Below, one piece after another: positions 1 to 5,363 of a stretch of 6,322 bases of DNA (its first letter is position 1; the number at the start of each line of letters is the position of its first letter). Origin of the DNA: G039029935 sp039029935 (lineage in GTDB: Bacteria > Chloroflexota > Anaerolineae > Caldilineales > Caldilineaceae). The DNA lies in NCBI GenBank assembly GCA_039029935.1, contig JBCCFC010000829.1, positions 1 to 6,322 of the forward strand, written 5' to 3'. The notes beneath the pieces are model-generated. The model was not told where the DNA came from, searched no databases, and saw only the letters and a program-made list of their open reading frames with translations. A program made the translations under genes and the position numbers.

Positions 1-1701
1 GCGATGTACAAACACATAGCCACCACCGACTTTGTATAGAAAAAGCCGTGAAACTGTGTAGTCGAGGAAACGAGCGTAGTTCCAAGGGGTGTGCTTGTCA
101 TAATAAATAAGAATACGCAGAATGCAATACCGTATAAACAAAACTATATCACATGTAAATAAAGCGAATAAATCTATAATAAAATCTTTTTTCCAGAAAT
201 TTGTTAAATTTTGAGTTATCCATCCAAGATATTCTGTTCGAATATTTTTTTCTTTTGTATATGTCTCAAATCTGCCTTGCCTTAAATTGAATGCATCTAA
301 GATATCCATTTGCAATGCTTCCCACCATAGCAAATCATCATCAATCGCTGGCATAACAGTCAGGTAATTAATTAAACCAAGACTTAACACGCTAATTAAT
401 CCCCCAATTACGACAACAGTCAGACTATCAAAAAATCCAGTCAGGCTCATAGTTAGGAGCAAAACGAGACCAGTAGATAGGATTCCGATTAGACCAATAA
501 CTAGTCCAACAAGCAAGCGACCACTGAATCTAACAACTTGCTGATACAAATTCATTTGTTTTTCAGTAGTTAACCAATCTGGCTGTAACCGCTCAATCAA
601 AAACAATGTTTGTCCCCGCTTAACCATCCGACCTGCTAACCAATGCAACCACCCAAGCGTTTGCTTCGGCGTATATAAATGTGGTAATTCCCGATGCACA
701 AACATCCGCTCAATATATTTGTCAAAAATCGCTTTGGTATCAAGGCGCTGCTCTTCATTCACCTCCTGTCCTTCAAATGCAAATGCCATCACACTCAACA
801 TCAGTGGCGTCTTTGCCAACTCACGCAACTCCGCATTGCCAACCAATGCTGCTGCCAACACCACACCATACGTACCCAATTCGGCAATGTACGCGTTAAT
901 CTGCATTCGAGTCAACGGACGCACGATCACCGCCCCACTCAACCGCAGTTTACTCGTAAACGATTCATACTCATCAATACGGCTACATACCACCAGACTC
1001 ACAACATGTTCGCTCCGAAACTCATTGATGGCCGCAACGCAGGCATCCCGCCGCGCCTCCCCCACTTCATCCAATCCATCCAACAGCAACACCAATTCAT
1101 CACGTTCCACCCACCCTTGCGACACCTTCTTGGGCATCTGATAACGCAGGTTCAACTCTTCGACCAGCCACTCAGCCAGCGATTGCCCATCCTGCCATGA
1201 TGAGAGATTGAAGACAACGGGCGTAGGCTGCTCTGGATTTCGCTCAGCGCGTGCCAACAGCGACTCAGCTAACATCAACAAAGTTGTCGTCTTCCCCGAA
1301 CCGGGTGCGCCAAGGATAAGCATCTGCCCATTCAATTCATCATAGATATCGGTCAATTGCTTGCGGTCATCAATGGCAACATCGGGGCCATCCGTCTGTT
1401 GCAGAATCAAGTCCCAAGGATAATCGACAGCATCGGCACGTTGGTCCAGCCCCAGCCGGATACGCACCTCATGGTAGAGTGAACTGTGGAGAACGCCCTT
1501 GACCCAGAAGAGATGGACGGCTTGGCGTAGGACGTTGTGGTTGCGTTGATTGGTTTTGTCCGTAGTGTTGATGGGTGGCGGTGTTGTGTTGACATTAATT
1601 TGATTATGGTTGCCAACAATCACATTTTGGCTATCACTGATATTGCCAACGGAAATGGTGTCACCTGACTCACTTGATTGGTTTTGGCTTTTATCTGTCA
1701 T
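1..1701 (-). CDS. NACHT-domain STAND NTPase with membrane-helix region, C-terminally incomplete (runs off window)
   Basis: Likely a nucleotide-switch signalling ATPase of the NACHT clade of STAND proteins; bacterial members are known in anti-phage defence, and a defence role here is inference. There are 567 codons from ATG 1701 to the window edge without a stop. Visible parts: an Asn/Gly/Ser-rich start (about residues 14-37, DTISVGNISDSQNV then IVGNHNQINVN); a conserved linker (HLFWVKGVLHSSLYHEV, about 63-79); Walker A GAPGSGKTT (131-139); Walker B LVLLLDGLDEV (203-213); a sensor-like VVCSRIDEY (237-245); and LAKTPLML (about 295-302), typical of NACHT modules. After it come Gly-spaced hydrophobic segments at about 395-421 and 428-447, perhaps a third at 508-533, then TPWNYARFLD and GGGYVFVHR near the edge, the usual C-terminal motif of this subgroup. 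Little should be missing downstream if homologues end soon after that motif. No strong ribosome-binding site precedes ATG 1701; in-frame TTG codons lie upstream, after a TAA/TGA. Confidence 0.93.
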   Translation of the reverse strand, partial: MTDKSQNQSSESGDTISVGNISDSQNVIVGNHNQINVNTTPPPINTTDKTNQRNHNVLRQAVHLFWVKGVLHSSLYHEVRIRLGLDQRADAVDYPWDLILQQTDGPDVAIDDRKQLTDIYDELNGQMLILGAPGSGKTTTLLMLAESLLARAERNPEQPTPVVFNLSSWQDGQSLAEWLVEELNLRYQMPKKVSQGWVERDELVLLLDGLDEVGEARRDACVAAINEFRSEHVVSLVVCSRIDEYESFTSKLRLSGAVIVRPLTRMQINAYIAELGTYGVVLAAALVGNAELRELAKTPLMLSVMAFAFEGQEVNEEQRLDTKAIFDKYIERMFVHRELPHLYTPKQTLGWLHWLAGRMVKRGQTLFLIERLQPDWLTTEKQMNLYQQVVRFSGRLLVGLVIGLIGILSTGLVLLLTMSLTGFFDSLTVVVIGGLISVLSLGLINYLTVMPAIDDDLLWWEALQMDILDAFNLRQGRFETYTKEKNIRTEYLGWITQNLTNFWKKDFIIDLFALFTCDIVLFIRYCILRILIYYDKHTPWNYARFLDYTVSRLFLYKVGGGYVFVHR

Positions 1702-1726
1702 CTGGAAATAGCTTGATTTGTTTTTA

Positions 1727-1748
1727 TGGGTCAATCGTAAGCGACCCA
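1727..1748. promoter_or_regulatory. Inverted repeat in the NACHT leader (operator or leader hairpin)
   Basis: TGGGTC (1727-1732) and GACCCA (1743-1748) are perfect 6-base arms separated by 10 bases. The site lies just downstream of the predicted NACHT promoter and about 25 bases before the start codon. It could therefore be a repressor site blocking early transcription or an RNA hairpin in the 5' leader. The stem is short and no function is proven. Confidence 0.4.
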
Positions 1749-1766
1749 AATTGGTTCTTTTGTGTC

Positions 1767-1795
1767 ATTATAGCTGGCACTCCATATTGTTACAA
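1767..1795 (-). promoter_or_regulatory. Predicted promoter of the NACHT gene
   Basis: Read on the minus strand, TTGTAA (1790-1795) is followed after 17 bases by a perfect TATAAT (1767-1772). Four of six -35 positions match the sigma-70 consensus. Transcription would start near 1760, giving a leader of about 60 bases before ATG 1701. Prediction from sequence only. Confidence 0.55.
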
Positions 1796-1812
1796 ACGCA
1801 AGACCAAGAGTA

Positions 1813-1962
1813 ATGATAAAATCTTGTCAATTCCGCAAATGGCTTGTATGCTTGATGATGGATGTAGCGGAAAAAATGCCACCAACAAGTCGATTGCAGC
1901 AAGTATTTGCACCAGCCATTTTGCAGAGCATGGGCGCATATCCGTGCGATGACAGCACATAA
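1813..1962 (+). CDS. Candidate 49-residue small protein, unknown
   Basis: ATG 1813 to TAA 1960-1962 encodes 49 residues, including VAEKMPPTSRLQQVFAPAIL and ending SMGAYPCDDST. A weak AGAG lies just before the start. It ends five bases before the next gene (1968), as expected for a short operon. The C-terminal 30 residues look protein-like (Pro-rich turn, amphipathic stretch, acidic end), but I recognise no family. It may also be the surviving tail of a decayed gene. A promoter-like sequence lies inside it, which argues that the downstream gene may be transcribed independently. An overlapping ORF in another frame (1674-1952) cannot be excluded, although its Cys-rich composition looks less natural. 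Confidence 0.3.
   Translation: MIKSCQFRKWLVCLMMDVAEKMPPTSRLQQVFAPAILQSMGAYPCDDST
1824..1852 (+). promoter_or_regulatory. Possible promoter for the 1968 small gene
   Basis: TTGTCA (1824-1829) and TATGCT (1847-1852) are separated by 17 bases. This is a 5/6 match to the -35 consensus but only 4/6 to the -10. It would start transcription near 1859, about 110 bases before ATG 1968. It overlaps the candidate 49-residue ORF, so at most one of the two readings may be right. Confidence 0.35.
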
Positions 1963-1967
1963 ACGAG

Positions 1968-2312
1968 ATGAGCATGATGTTGTGGACATACAGAGTATTC
2001 CGCGATGAAGATGGCTATTGTGTACGCGTCGTCTACCATGAACATGACGGTCAACTCACTGGCTATCAACGAGAGCCAGCAACACCCACTGGACGAATGG
2101 CAGAAGAATTAGCGCAGGATATTGTATGGTTTCAAGAAGCGTTTGACCTGCCAACGTTGACAATGGATGCCTTGGATGCCGAGTTAGCGACACAGACAAA
2201 TCAACCATCAGCCCGTCGAACATCCCGTGAAGAGACAAAAATGTTGGACGAACTTCTCGCCGAGTTTGAACAAGTTGGCCTGACTGAATTGGGACGCGGA
2301 GAAGTCGGGTAA
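1968..2312 (+). CDS. Small acidic protein of unknown function, divergent from NACHT gene
   Basis: 114 codons. The N-terminal half looks like a compact beta-rich domain (WTYRVFRDEDGYCVRVVYHE, about 6-25), followed by an alpha-helical segment EELAQDIVWFQEAFDLP (about 46-62). The C-terminal part is a charged linker (ATQTNQPSARRTSREE) and a short acidic helix ending ELGRGEVG. There is no signal peptide or membrane segment. I have the impression of similar conserved hypothetical small proteins in Chloroflexota and cyanobacteria but cannot name a Pfam family. Three in-frame ATGs (1968, 1974, 1977) compete. ATG 1977, giving MLWTYRVF, places the conserved-looking segment at the very N-terminus and may be the true start; the only upstream signal is a weak ACGAG. 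It converges with the toxin gene, leaving 11 bases between stop codons. Confidence 0.68.
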   Translation: MSMMLWTYRVFRDEDGYCVRVVYHEHDGQLTGYQREPATPTGRMAEELAQDIVWFQEAFDLPTLTMDALDAELATQTNQPSARRTSREETKMLDELLAEFEQVGLTELGRGEVG

Positions 2313-2323
2313 CAGGTAAAAAT

Positions 2324-2638
2324 TCATAAAAGTTTCACAAGCTCGGACAAGTCTTCATAATCATATGGAGGTCTCCGACGTATCCCCCAAACCCGAACCC
2401 ATTTTTCAGATTCATCAATTGCATAGATTAAGCGTCGATTGCGAATCCGTATTCGTCTAAGTTCAACATCTTCAGGCACATCAAGCCCATCAACATTCAA
2501 CACTCGGCTATTGTGGGGACGTGGTTCATAGGCTAAATTGGCAATGATGTATTTTAGCTGTGAACGCAGGCTTCCGGGTAACTTCTTCTGCGCTTTGTAT
2601 AGTGCAGGTTCAACATACAAGTCGTATGGCGCACTCAT
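2324..2638 (-). CDS. RelE/ParE-superfamily toxin of a type II toxin-antitoxin pair
   Basis: 104 residues, the normal length for the family. RelE-type toxins cut mRNA at the ribosome and ParE-type ones poison gyrase; which applies here cannot be read from the sequence. Support: an N-terminal helix pair (PALYKAQKKLPGSLRSQLKYIIANL in two parts, about 11-35), a central LRRIRIRNRRLIYAID strand block (60-75) equivalent to the R.R.G.YRVIY core, then WVRVWGIRRRPPYDYEDL (80-97) matching the final strand and basic tail. Many Arg residues (61, 62, 64, 66, 68, 69, 87-89) suit RNA binding or catalysis. The ATG overlaps the antitoxin stop as ATGA, so translation is coupled. It is second in a two-gene operon, autoregulated in related systems. 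Confidence 0.85.
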   Translation of the reverse strand: MSAPYDLYVEPALYKAQKKLPGSLRSQLKYIIANLAYEPRPHNSRVLNVDGLDVPEDVELRRIRIRNRRLIYAIDESEKWVRVWGIRRRPPYDYEDLSELVKLL

Positions 2639-2919
2639 GCTTCATCCTCATCTTCGAGCCAATCATCCGCAATGTCTTCCCATTTCAACGCGCCTGACTT
2701 TTCAGGATGTTCTGCCAATTTCGGTGCCCATGCCTGAACAATAACCCGATCTTCAATATCTTCAAGCCAACTCAATAAAAGCTCCCACGTCGCCATTGGC
2801 ACAACAACATCCGTCTTTTCACCATCATCATTGGTCAAAAAACGCAAGGATGTCATCTGTTCCTGCAGGGGAATTGATTGAAAAATATTGACTAACTCTG
2901 GCTGTGTTGCGGTTTGCAT
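2635..2919 (-). CDS. Antitoxin partner of the RelE/ParE-like toxin
   Basis: 94 residues from ATG 2919. The protein neutralises the adjacent toxin and, in such systems, usually represses its own operon. The segment TDVVVPMATWELLLSWLEDI (about 38-57) resembles the strand-helix VV.S...YE.LL..LE.. core of Phd/YefM or similar antitoxins. The C-terminus is strongly acidic (EDIADDWLEDEDEA), as expected for a segment wrapping the basic toxin. Start choice: an upstream in-frame TTG (2940) would add seven residues, but GTGAGG lies between TTG 2940 and ATG 2919 and serves as a Shine-Dalgarno for the ATG with a rather long spacing. The exact antitoxin family is uncertain because the N-terminal DNA-binding part is divergent. 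Confidence 0.8.
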   Translation of the reverse strand: MQTATQPELVNIFQSIPLQEQMTSLRFLTNDDGEKTDVVVPMATWELLLSWLEDIEDRVIVQAWAPKLAEHPEKSGALKWEDIADDWLEDEDEA

Positions 2920-2942
2920 AATTTTGTATACCTCACTCAAAC

Positions 2943-2959
2943 ATTCGACATGATCGAAT
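2943..2959. promoter_or_regulatory. Palindromic operator upstream of the toxin-antitoxin operon
   Basis: ATTCGA-CATGA-TCGAAT is a perfect inverted repeat with 6-base arms and a 5-base centre. It lies 24 bases upstream of the antitoxin ATG and downstream of the -10 box on the minus strand. Type II antitoxins commonly bind such a palindrome for autorepression; the assignment is inferred from position and symmetry. Confidence 0.6.
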
Positions 2960-2986
2960 CACAAATCAACATGCAATTGAGTCGTC

Positions 2987-2992
2987 ATTATA
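2987..2992 (-). promoter_or_regulatory. -10 box of the toxin-antitoxin operon
   Basis: On the minus strand this is a perfect TATAAT. No good -35 box sits at 16-18 bases (GTTTCA or TTTCAC are poor); a TTGTTT is 19 bases away. Transcription would start near 2980, placing the palindrome at 2943-2959 about 20-40 bases into the transcript. Confidence 0.45.
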
Positions 2993-3019
2993 TCATAAAC
3001 AGAAGTAGGTGAAACAAAG

Positions 3020-3239
3020 ATGATAACAGCGATTGTGCAAATATCAGACGGAGTATTTGGTGAAGCCAAATTTTCAGTCATACGTGCAGCATAGCATACC
3101 GAATACATCAATTGCTCTTGTAGGTTGGCAGGTATTGTCTACACATAACTGCATAATGTTTGCCCTTTTGCGAACATTAGAGCATAATGAAACAGGTATA
3201 AACAGAGTTGTAATCTTTGACAGGAAGGCTAATATTTGA
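3020..3239 (+). pseudogene. Small gene apparently split by one frameshift, upstream of the AIPR gene; unknown
   Basis: ATG 3020 has a strong Shine-Dalgarno (AGGTGA, 3007-3012, 7-base spacing) and encodes MITAIVQISDGVFGEAKFSV then IRAA before TAG at 3092-3094. The protein-like reading continues in another frame from about 3090 (SIPNTSIALVGWQVLSTHNC ... NRVVIFDRKANI) to TGA at 3237-3239. A single inserted or lost base near 3085-3095 would give one protein of about 71 residues. I recognise no family. The second part has no start signal of its own apart from TTG 3033, in a frame that looks unnatural before 3090. It could be a decayed gene, a sequencing error, or a programmed frameshift. No slippery heptamer is obvious, so decay or error is more likely. 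It lies directly before the AIPR gene and may be a partner. Confidence 0.5.
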
Positions 3240-3246
3240 AAATAAT
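3217..3246 (+). promoter_or_regulatory. Strong predicted promoter for the AIPR gene
   Basis: A perfect TTGACA (3217-3222), 18 bases, then AATAAT (3241-3246, 5/6 match). Transcription would start near 3253, about 30 bases before ATG 3284. The -35 box lies inside the last codons of the split small gene, so the AIPR gene need not depend on it. GGGG (3270-3273) and AGGTAA (3275-3280) precede the start as a modest ribosome-binding site. Confidence 0.6.
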
Positions 3247-3283
3247 CCGTATACTTGCGTGTCAAAAAAGGGGTAGGTAATCA

Positions 3284-3868
3284 ATGAGTGACATCCACAT
3301 ACGTCGTATCCGCACAGTCCTCAAAAAAGAATTTGATGGCTTAATCGACCTCTCCGATGTTGAGAATCGTGCAGCGCAACAGCAAGAGCAGAATTTCCTC
3401 ACACGCAGTCAAGCCGCGCTGACCATTCGCCATATTGCCGCGCTGACCAATGAGGCGGCGGCTGACACCATCGTGGATAGTTTTGACGATAACGGTATTG
3501 ATGCCATCTACTTTGATGAAGACATACGTGAAGTCTATATCGTGCAGTCGAAATGGACAGAAGCAGGCAACAAAAGCCCTGATCTCGGTTCAATGGAGAA
3601 ATTTATCGCTGGATTCAAGGATATTTTGGCAGGGCGATTGGAGCGGTTTAACGAAAAAATGCTCGCTAAGAAAGATGCCATTGAACGCGCCTTGGATAGC
3701 TATGATGTCTCTTTTGTGCTGATTATTGCCTACACAAGCAACCAAGCGTTATCCGAGCATGTCGAACGACGCCTGAACGACTTGCTCGAAGAACTGAACA
3801 ACCCTGAGGGTAGGACAAACTCATGCTCTAGCGAGAGAAGGACTGGTGCGATGACATTATGCGAATAA
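3284..3868 (+). pseudogene. AIPR-family abortive-infection protein, N-terminal fragment truncated by an IS junction
   Basis: Genuine AIPR-like sequence covers residues 1 to about 176 (to NNPEG, about 3811). The remaining 18 codons are antisense transposase sequence ending at TAA 3866-3868. Full-length AIPR proteins are several hundred residues, so well over half is missing, and the rest is not elsewhere in the window. The family is linked to phage resistance. Visible here is GIDAIYFDEDIREVYIVQSKW (71-91, written in parts: GIDAIYFD, then VYIVQSKW), the D...(E/Q)xK pattern of PD-(D/E)xK-like nucleases with D73, Q88 and K90. Next come KSPDLGSMEKFIAGFKDIL (97-115) and a Rossmann-like strand VSFVLIIAYTSNQ (142-154). 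The metal-site residues survive, but the downstream domain is lost, so activity is doubtful. It has its own promoter. Whether the fragment retains nuclease function is unknown. Confidence 0.75.
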
Positions 3869-4317
3869 TGGGTCGTATCACCACACTGTTTTGTATTACA
3901 GTGCTGACAATGTATACTCGTTGATGAATGGTATTGGGTTCCATCCATGCCAATGAGCATTGTCCCATTAACACTTTTAAATGGCTCTAGTATCTTTTCT
4001 TTGGATGCATAGTCATATACTATCCAGAATATATTTCCTACATTTTCAGGCTTGATTGGGTCAAGAAGATTTCTCATTTGATTCTCTGATGGCGTTTGGT
4101 GTTCTCCAAATATGCTTTGGAAATTTTTTTGGCTCAACCCATTCGGTCTTTGTGCATCTTTTTGATATGACCGGAATGATGGAAATTGTAGATAGAATGC
4201 TATGAATGCACTCAGTGCTTCATCCTTTATTCTATACTTGGTTGCATTGCTTTTTTTTCTGTGGTCTGGCAGCTTTTCAAACGCTGTTGTGATTTTTTCT
4301 AATAGTTTGTTCAACAT
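3808..4317 (-). pseudogene. ISNCY-like DDE transposase, C-terminally truncated
   Basis: ATG 4317 is preceded by GAGGGGG as a good ribosome-binding site. About 170 residues are transposase-like. The frame then runs into antisense AIPR sequence and stops near 3730. Recognisable landmarks, from memory of a transposase group often filed under ISNCY: LPDHRKKSNATKYRIKDEAL (about 16-35), FPSFRSYQKDAQRPNG (45-60), TPSENQMRNLLDP (75-87), LIGMDGTQYHSS (121-132) with D125 as probable first catalytic acid, the HCQHC Cys pair (C137, C140), and THYSHNVIAPVLL (149-161). The second Asp and the Glu of the DDE triad are missing, so the enzyme is dead. The gene is more AT-rich than the SDR operon that follows. 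The family name is moderately sure; transposase identity is sure. Confidence 0.82.
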
Positions 4318-4325
4318 AATTCCCC

Positions 4326-4360
4326 CTCATTCTTTTTTCAGGGATTGTACTCATTCTTTT
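4326..4360. repeat. Short direct repeat upstream of the transposase start
   Basis: CTCATTCTTTT occurs at 4326-4336 and again at 4350-4360 (24-base period). It lies directly before the transposase ATG. The proximal copy supplies part of the GA-rich ribosome-binding site when read on the minus strand. It could be a transposase-binding subterminal repeat or a chance echo in an AT-rich stretch. Confidence 0.4.
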
Positions 4361-4408
4361 CTGTAATTTTATTTCCATTGCAATTTATATTTCTGAATTG
4401 AGAATTGC

Positions 4409-4424
4409 TGGCACGGGGTGTGCT
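4409..4424 (+). promoter_or_regulatory. Sigma-54-like -24/-12 element upstream of the SDR operon
   Basis: TGGCACG-GGGT-GTGCT matches the sigma-54 consensus TGGCACG-N4-TTGCW at all specified positions but one, with the invariant GG and GC at the right distance. It would start transcription near 4436, about 50 bases before ATG 4486. Many Chloroflexota lack sigma-54, so a chance match or IS-end sequence is a real alternative. No convincing sigma-70 promoter was found for this operon. Confidence 0.35.
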
Positions 4425-4470
4425 GACTGGACTTTATTTCTAAAAACATATTTGGGTTTACTTAACAAAA

Positions 4471-4480
4471 AAGGAGGAGA
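4471..4480 (+). promoter_or_regulatory. Strong Shine-Dalgarno of the SDR gene
   Basis: AAGGAGGAGA with AGGAGG eight bases before ATG 4486 fixes the start of the SDR gene and predicts efficient translation. It is by far the best ribosome-binding site in the window. Confidence 0.85.
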
Positions 4481-4485
4481 CACGA

Positions 4486-5349
4486 ATGACGACACTCATT
4501 ATTGGGTCTAGCGGTTATCTAGGACAACAAGTTACCCGTCACCTCATGCAGCGGGAACCCAAGGTAATCGCCACCCATCACACAACACCCAAGTTCACAG
4601 AGTCAGAATCATATAACTTTTACAAAGACACGGCGTTGCCACTAGATTCCTCTACAACAGTGGTGATTTTTGCTGCTGCTGTGGAAATGAACCAACCCGC
4701 CGACAGGCTCGAGGCAGCCATACGACGCCTGTTGGAGCAAATATCTACGTGTCGGTTTGTCTATATTTCCAGCGATGCGGTGTTTAGCGGACGAAAAGGA
4801 GAGTACACCGAGAATGATTCGCCAGACCCAATCAATGCATATGGACACAATTTGGTGCTATGCGAACGACTGGTGCAAGAGATGGTTGCGGATAGCTGTA
4901 TTGTACGCCCCAGTTACATCTATGGATTTGTGGATGGCGAACTTGATGCGAGGCTGGCACGAACACGAGATAGATTATTGCAGGGCGAAACTTGTACGCT
5001 CTATGATGACTATTATAAAAGCCCGTTATCGGTGCAAGAGGTGGCAGGCGCGGTGGTGCATCTGGCACAATCAACGATTCAAGGCCCCATTCACGTGGCG
5101 GGTCCAAGGATGAGCGCATATACGTTTCAGCGGCGTGCAATGGATGCCTTGGGTGTTGATAGCACCAAACTGTTCCATGAACCTATGCCGGACGACCCGA
5201 CTTTGATGCGGGACACATCGCTGGATTCTGCTAAATGGTGGTCTATTTGTCAGTCTGAACCACTCTCTATTGAGTATGGACTGAAACAAGGGAACAATAT
5301 TTATGACAATACAAACAGATGGACTGAAACAAGGGAACAATATTTATGA
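4486..5349 (+). CDS. RmlD-like extended SDR (NAD(P)-dependent sugar-nucleotide reductase/epimerase family)
   Basis: 287 residues, normal for RmlD-type proteins, which reduce or epimerise nucleotide-activated sugars in the cytosol. The N-terminus has the Rossmann motif GSSGYLG (7-13). IFAAAVEMNQP (61-71) fits the cofactor-adjacent strand and loop. FVYISSDAVFSG (91-102) is the classic YISTDYVFDG segment, and NDSPDPINAYG (110-120) leads to the catalytic Tyr119. IVRPSYIYG and YYKSPLSVQEVAGAVVHLA resemble the substrate-side region. The Lys expected four residues after Tyr119 (YxxxK) is Leu123 here, so ordinary SDR catalysis may be impaired or altered. The C-terminus has been rewritten: without a 43-bp tandem duplication it would end ...DNTNR, but it now ends ...DNTNRWTETREQYL. 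The gene overlaps the acetyltransferase start by four bases (ATGA), so the two are co-translated. Substrate unknown. Confidence 0.85.
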   Translation: MTTLIIGSSGYLGQQVTRHLMQREPKVIATHHTTPKFTESESYNFYKDTALPLDSSTTVVIFAAAVEMNQPADRLEAAIRRLLEQISTCRFVYISSDAVFSGRKGEYTENDSPDPINAYGHNLVLCERLVQEMVADSCIVRPSYIYGFVDGELDARLARTRDRLLQGETCTLYDDYYKSPLSVQEVAGAVVHLAQSTIQGPIHVAGPRMSAYTFQRRAMDALGVDSTKLFHEPMPDDPTLMRDTSLDSAKWWSICQSEPLSIEYGLKQGNNIYDNTNRWTETREQYL

Positions 5350-5363
5350 CAATACAAACAGAT
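5276..5363. repeat. Perfect 43-bp tandem duplication across the SDR/acetyltransferase gene boundary
   Basis: Positions 5276-5318 and 5319-5361 are identical, with two further matching bases (5362-5363). The unit contains the end of the SDR gene, a weak ribosome-binding site (AAGGGAA) and the first codons of the acetyltransferase. Because 43 is not a multiple of three, the SDR reading frame shifts relative to the second copy and its stop changes from TAG to TGA (5347-5349). The first copy keeps an ATG at 5303 that reads a 20-residue peptide (MTIQTDGLKQGNNIYDNTNR) ending at TAG 5363-5365. Absence of mismatches implies a recent event. Confidence 0.95.

Larger units (their letters stand above)
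3806..4400. mobile_element. Insertion-sequence remnant
   Basis: The inner boundary, about 3806-3811, is where AIPR codons and transposase codons meet without a gap. CCCTGAGGG at the junction could be a short shared sequence used in the recombination. The outer end is not fixed: with one end deleted I cannot match terminal inverted repeats, and 4400 is only a working limit between the transposase start and the next promoter region. No target-site duplication can be assigned. Confidence 0.5.

Noticed and set aside
681..1200. Three overlapping plus-strand ORFs of 72-168 codons
   Set aside because: They lie antisense inside the NACHT gene, are rich in His, Pro, Gln and Thr as expected for antisense frames, and have no start signals or recognisable domains.
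1674..1952. 92-codon plus-strand ORF across the NACHT start and promoter
   Set aside because: It overlaps the NACHT N-terminus and regulatory region, has an odd Cys-rich composition, and shares DNA with the more protein-like 1813-1962 frame.
2635..2940. TTG 2940 as the antitoxin start
   Set aside because: The best ribosome-binding sequence (GTGAGG) lies downstream of this codon and serves ATG 2919.
3033..3239. A separate 68-codon gene starting at TTG 3033
   Set aside because: Its first 20 codons overlap the strong start and coding frame at 3020 and look unnatural; only the part after about 3090 is protein-like, which fits a frameshift better.
3730..3868. Full 195-codon transposase ORF taken at face value
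   Set aside because: Codons after about residue 170 are antisense AIPR sequence (Ser/Arg-rich), not transposase.
5071..5340. Minus-strand ORFs of 78-102 codons within the SDR and acetyltransferase genes
   Set aside because: Antisense shadows of well-supported genes, with no start signals or domain motifs.
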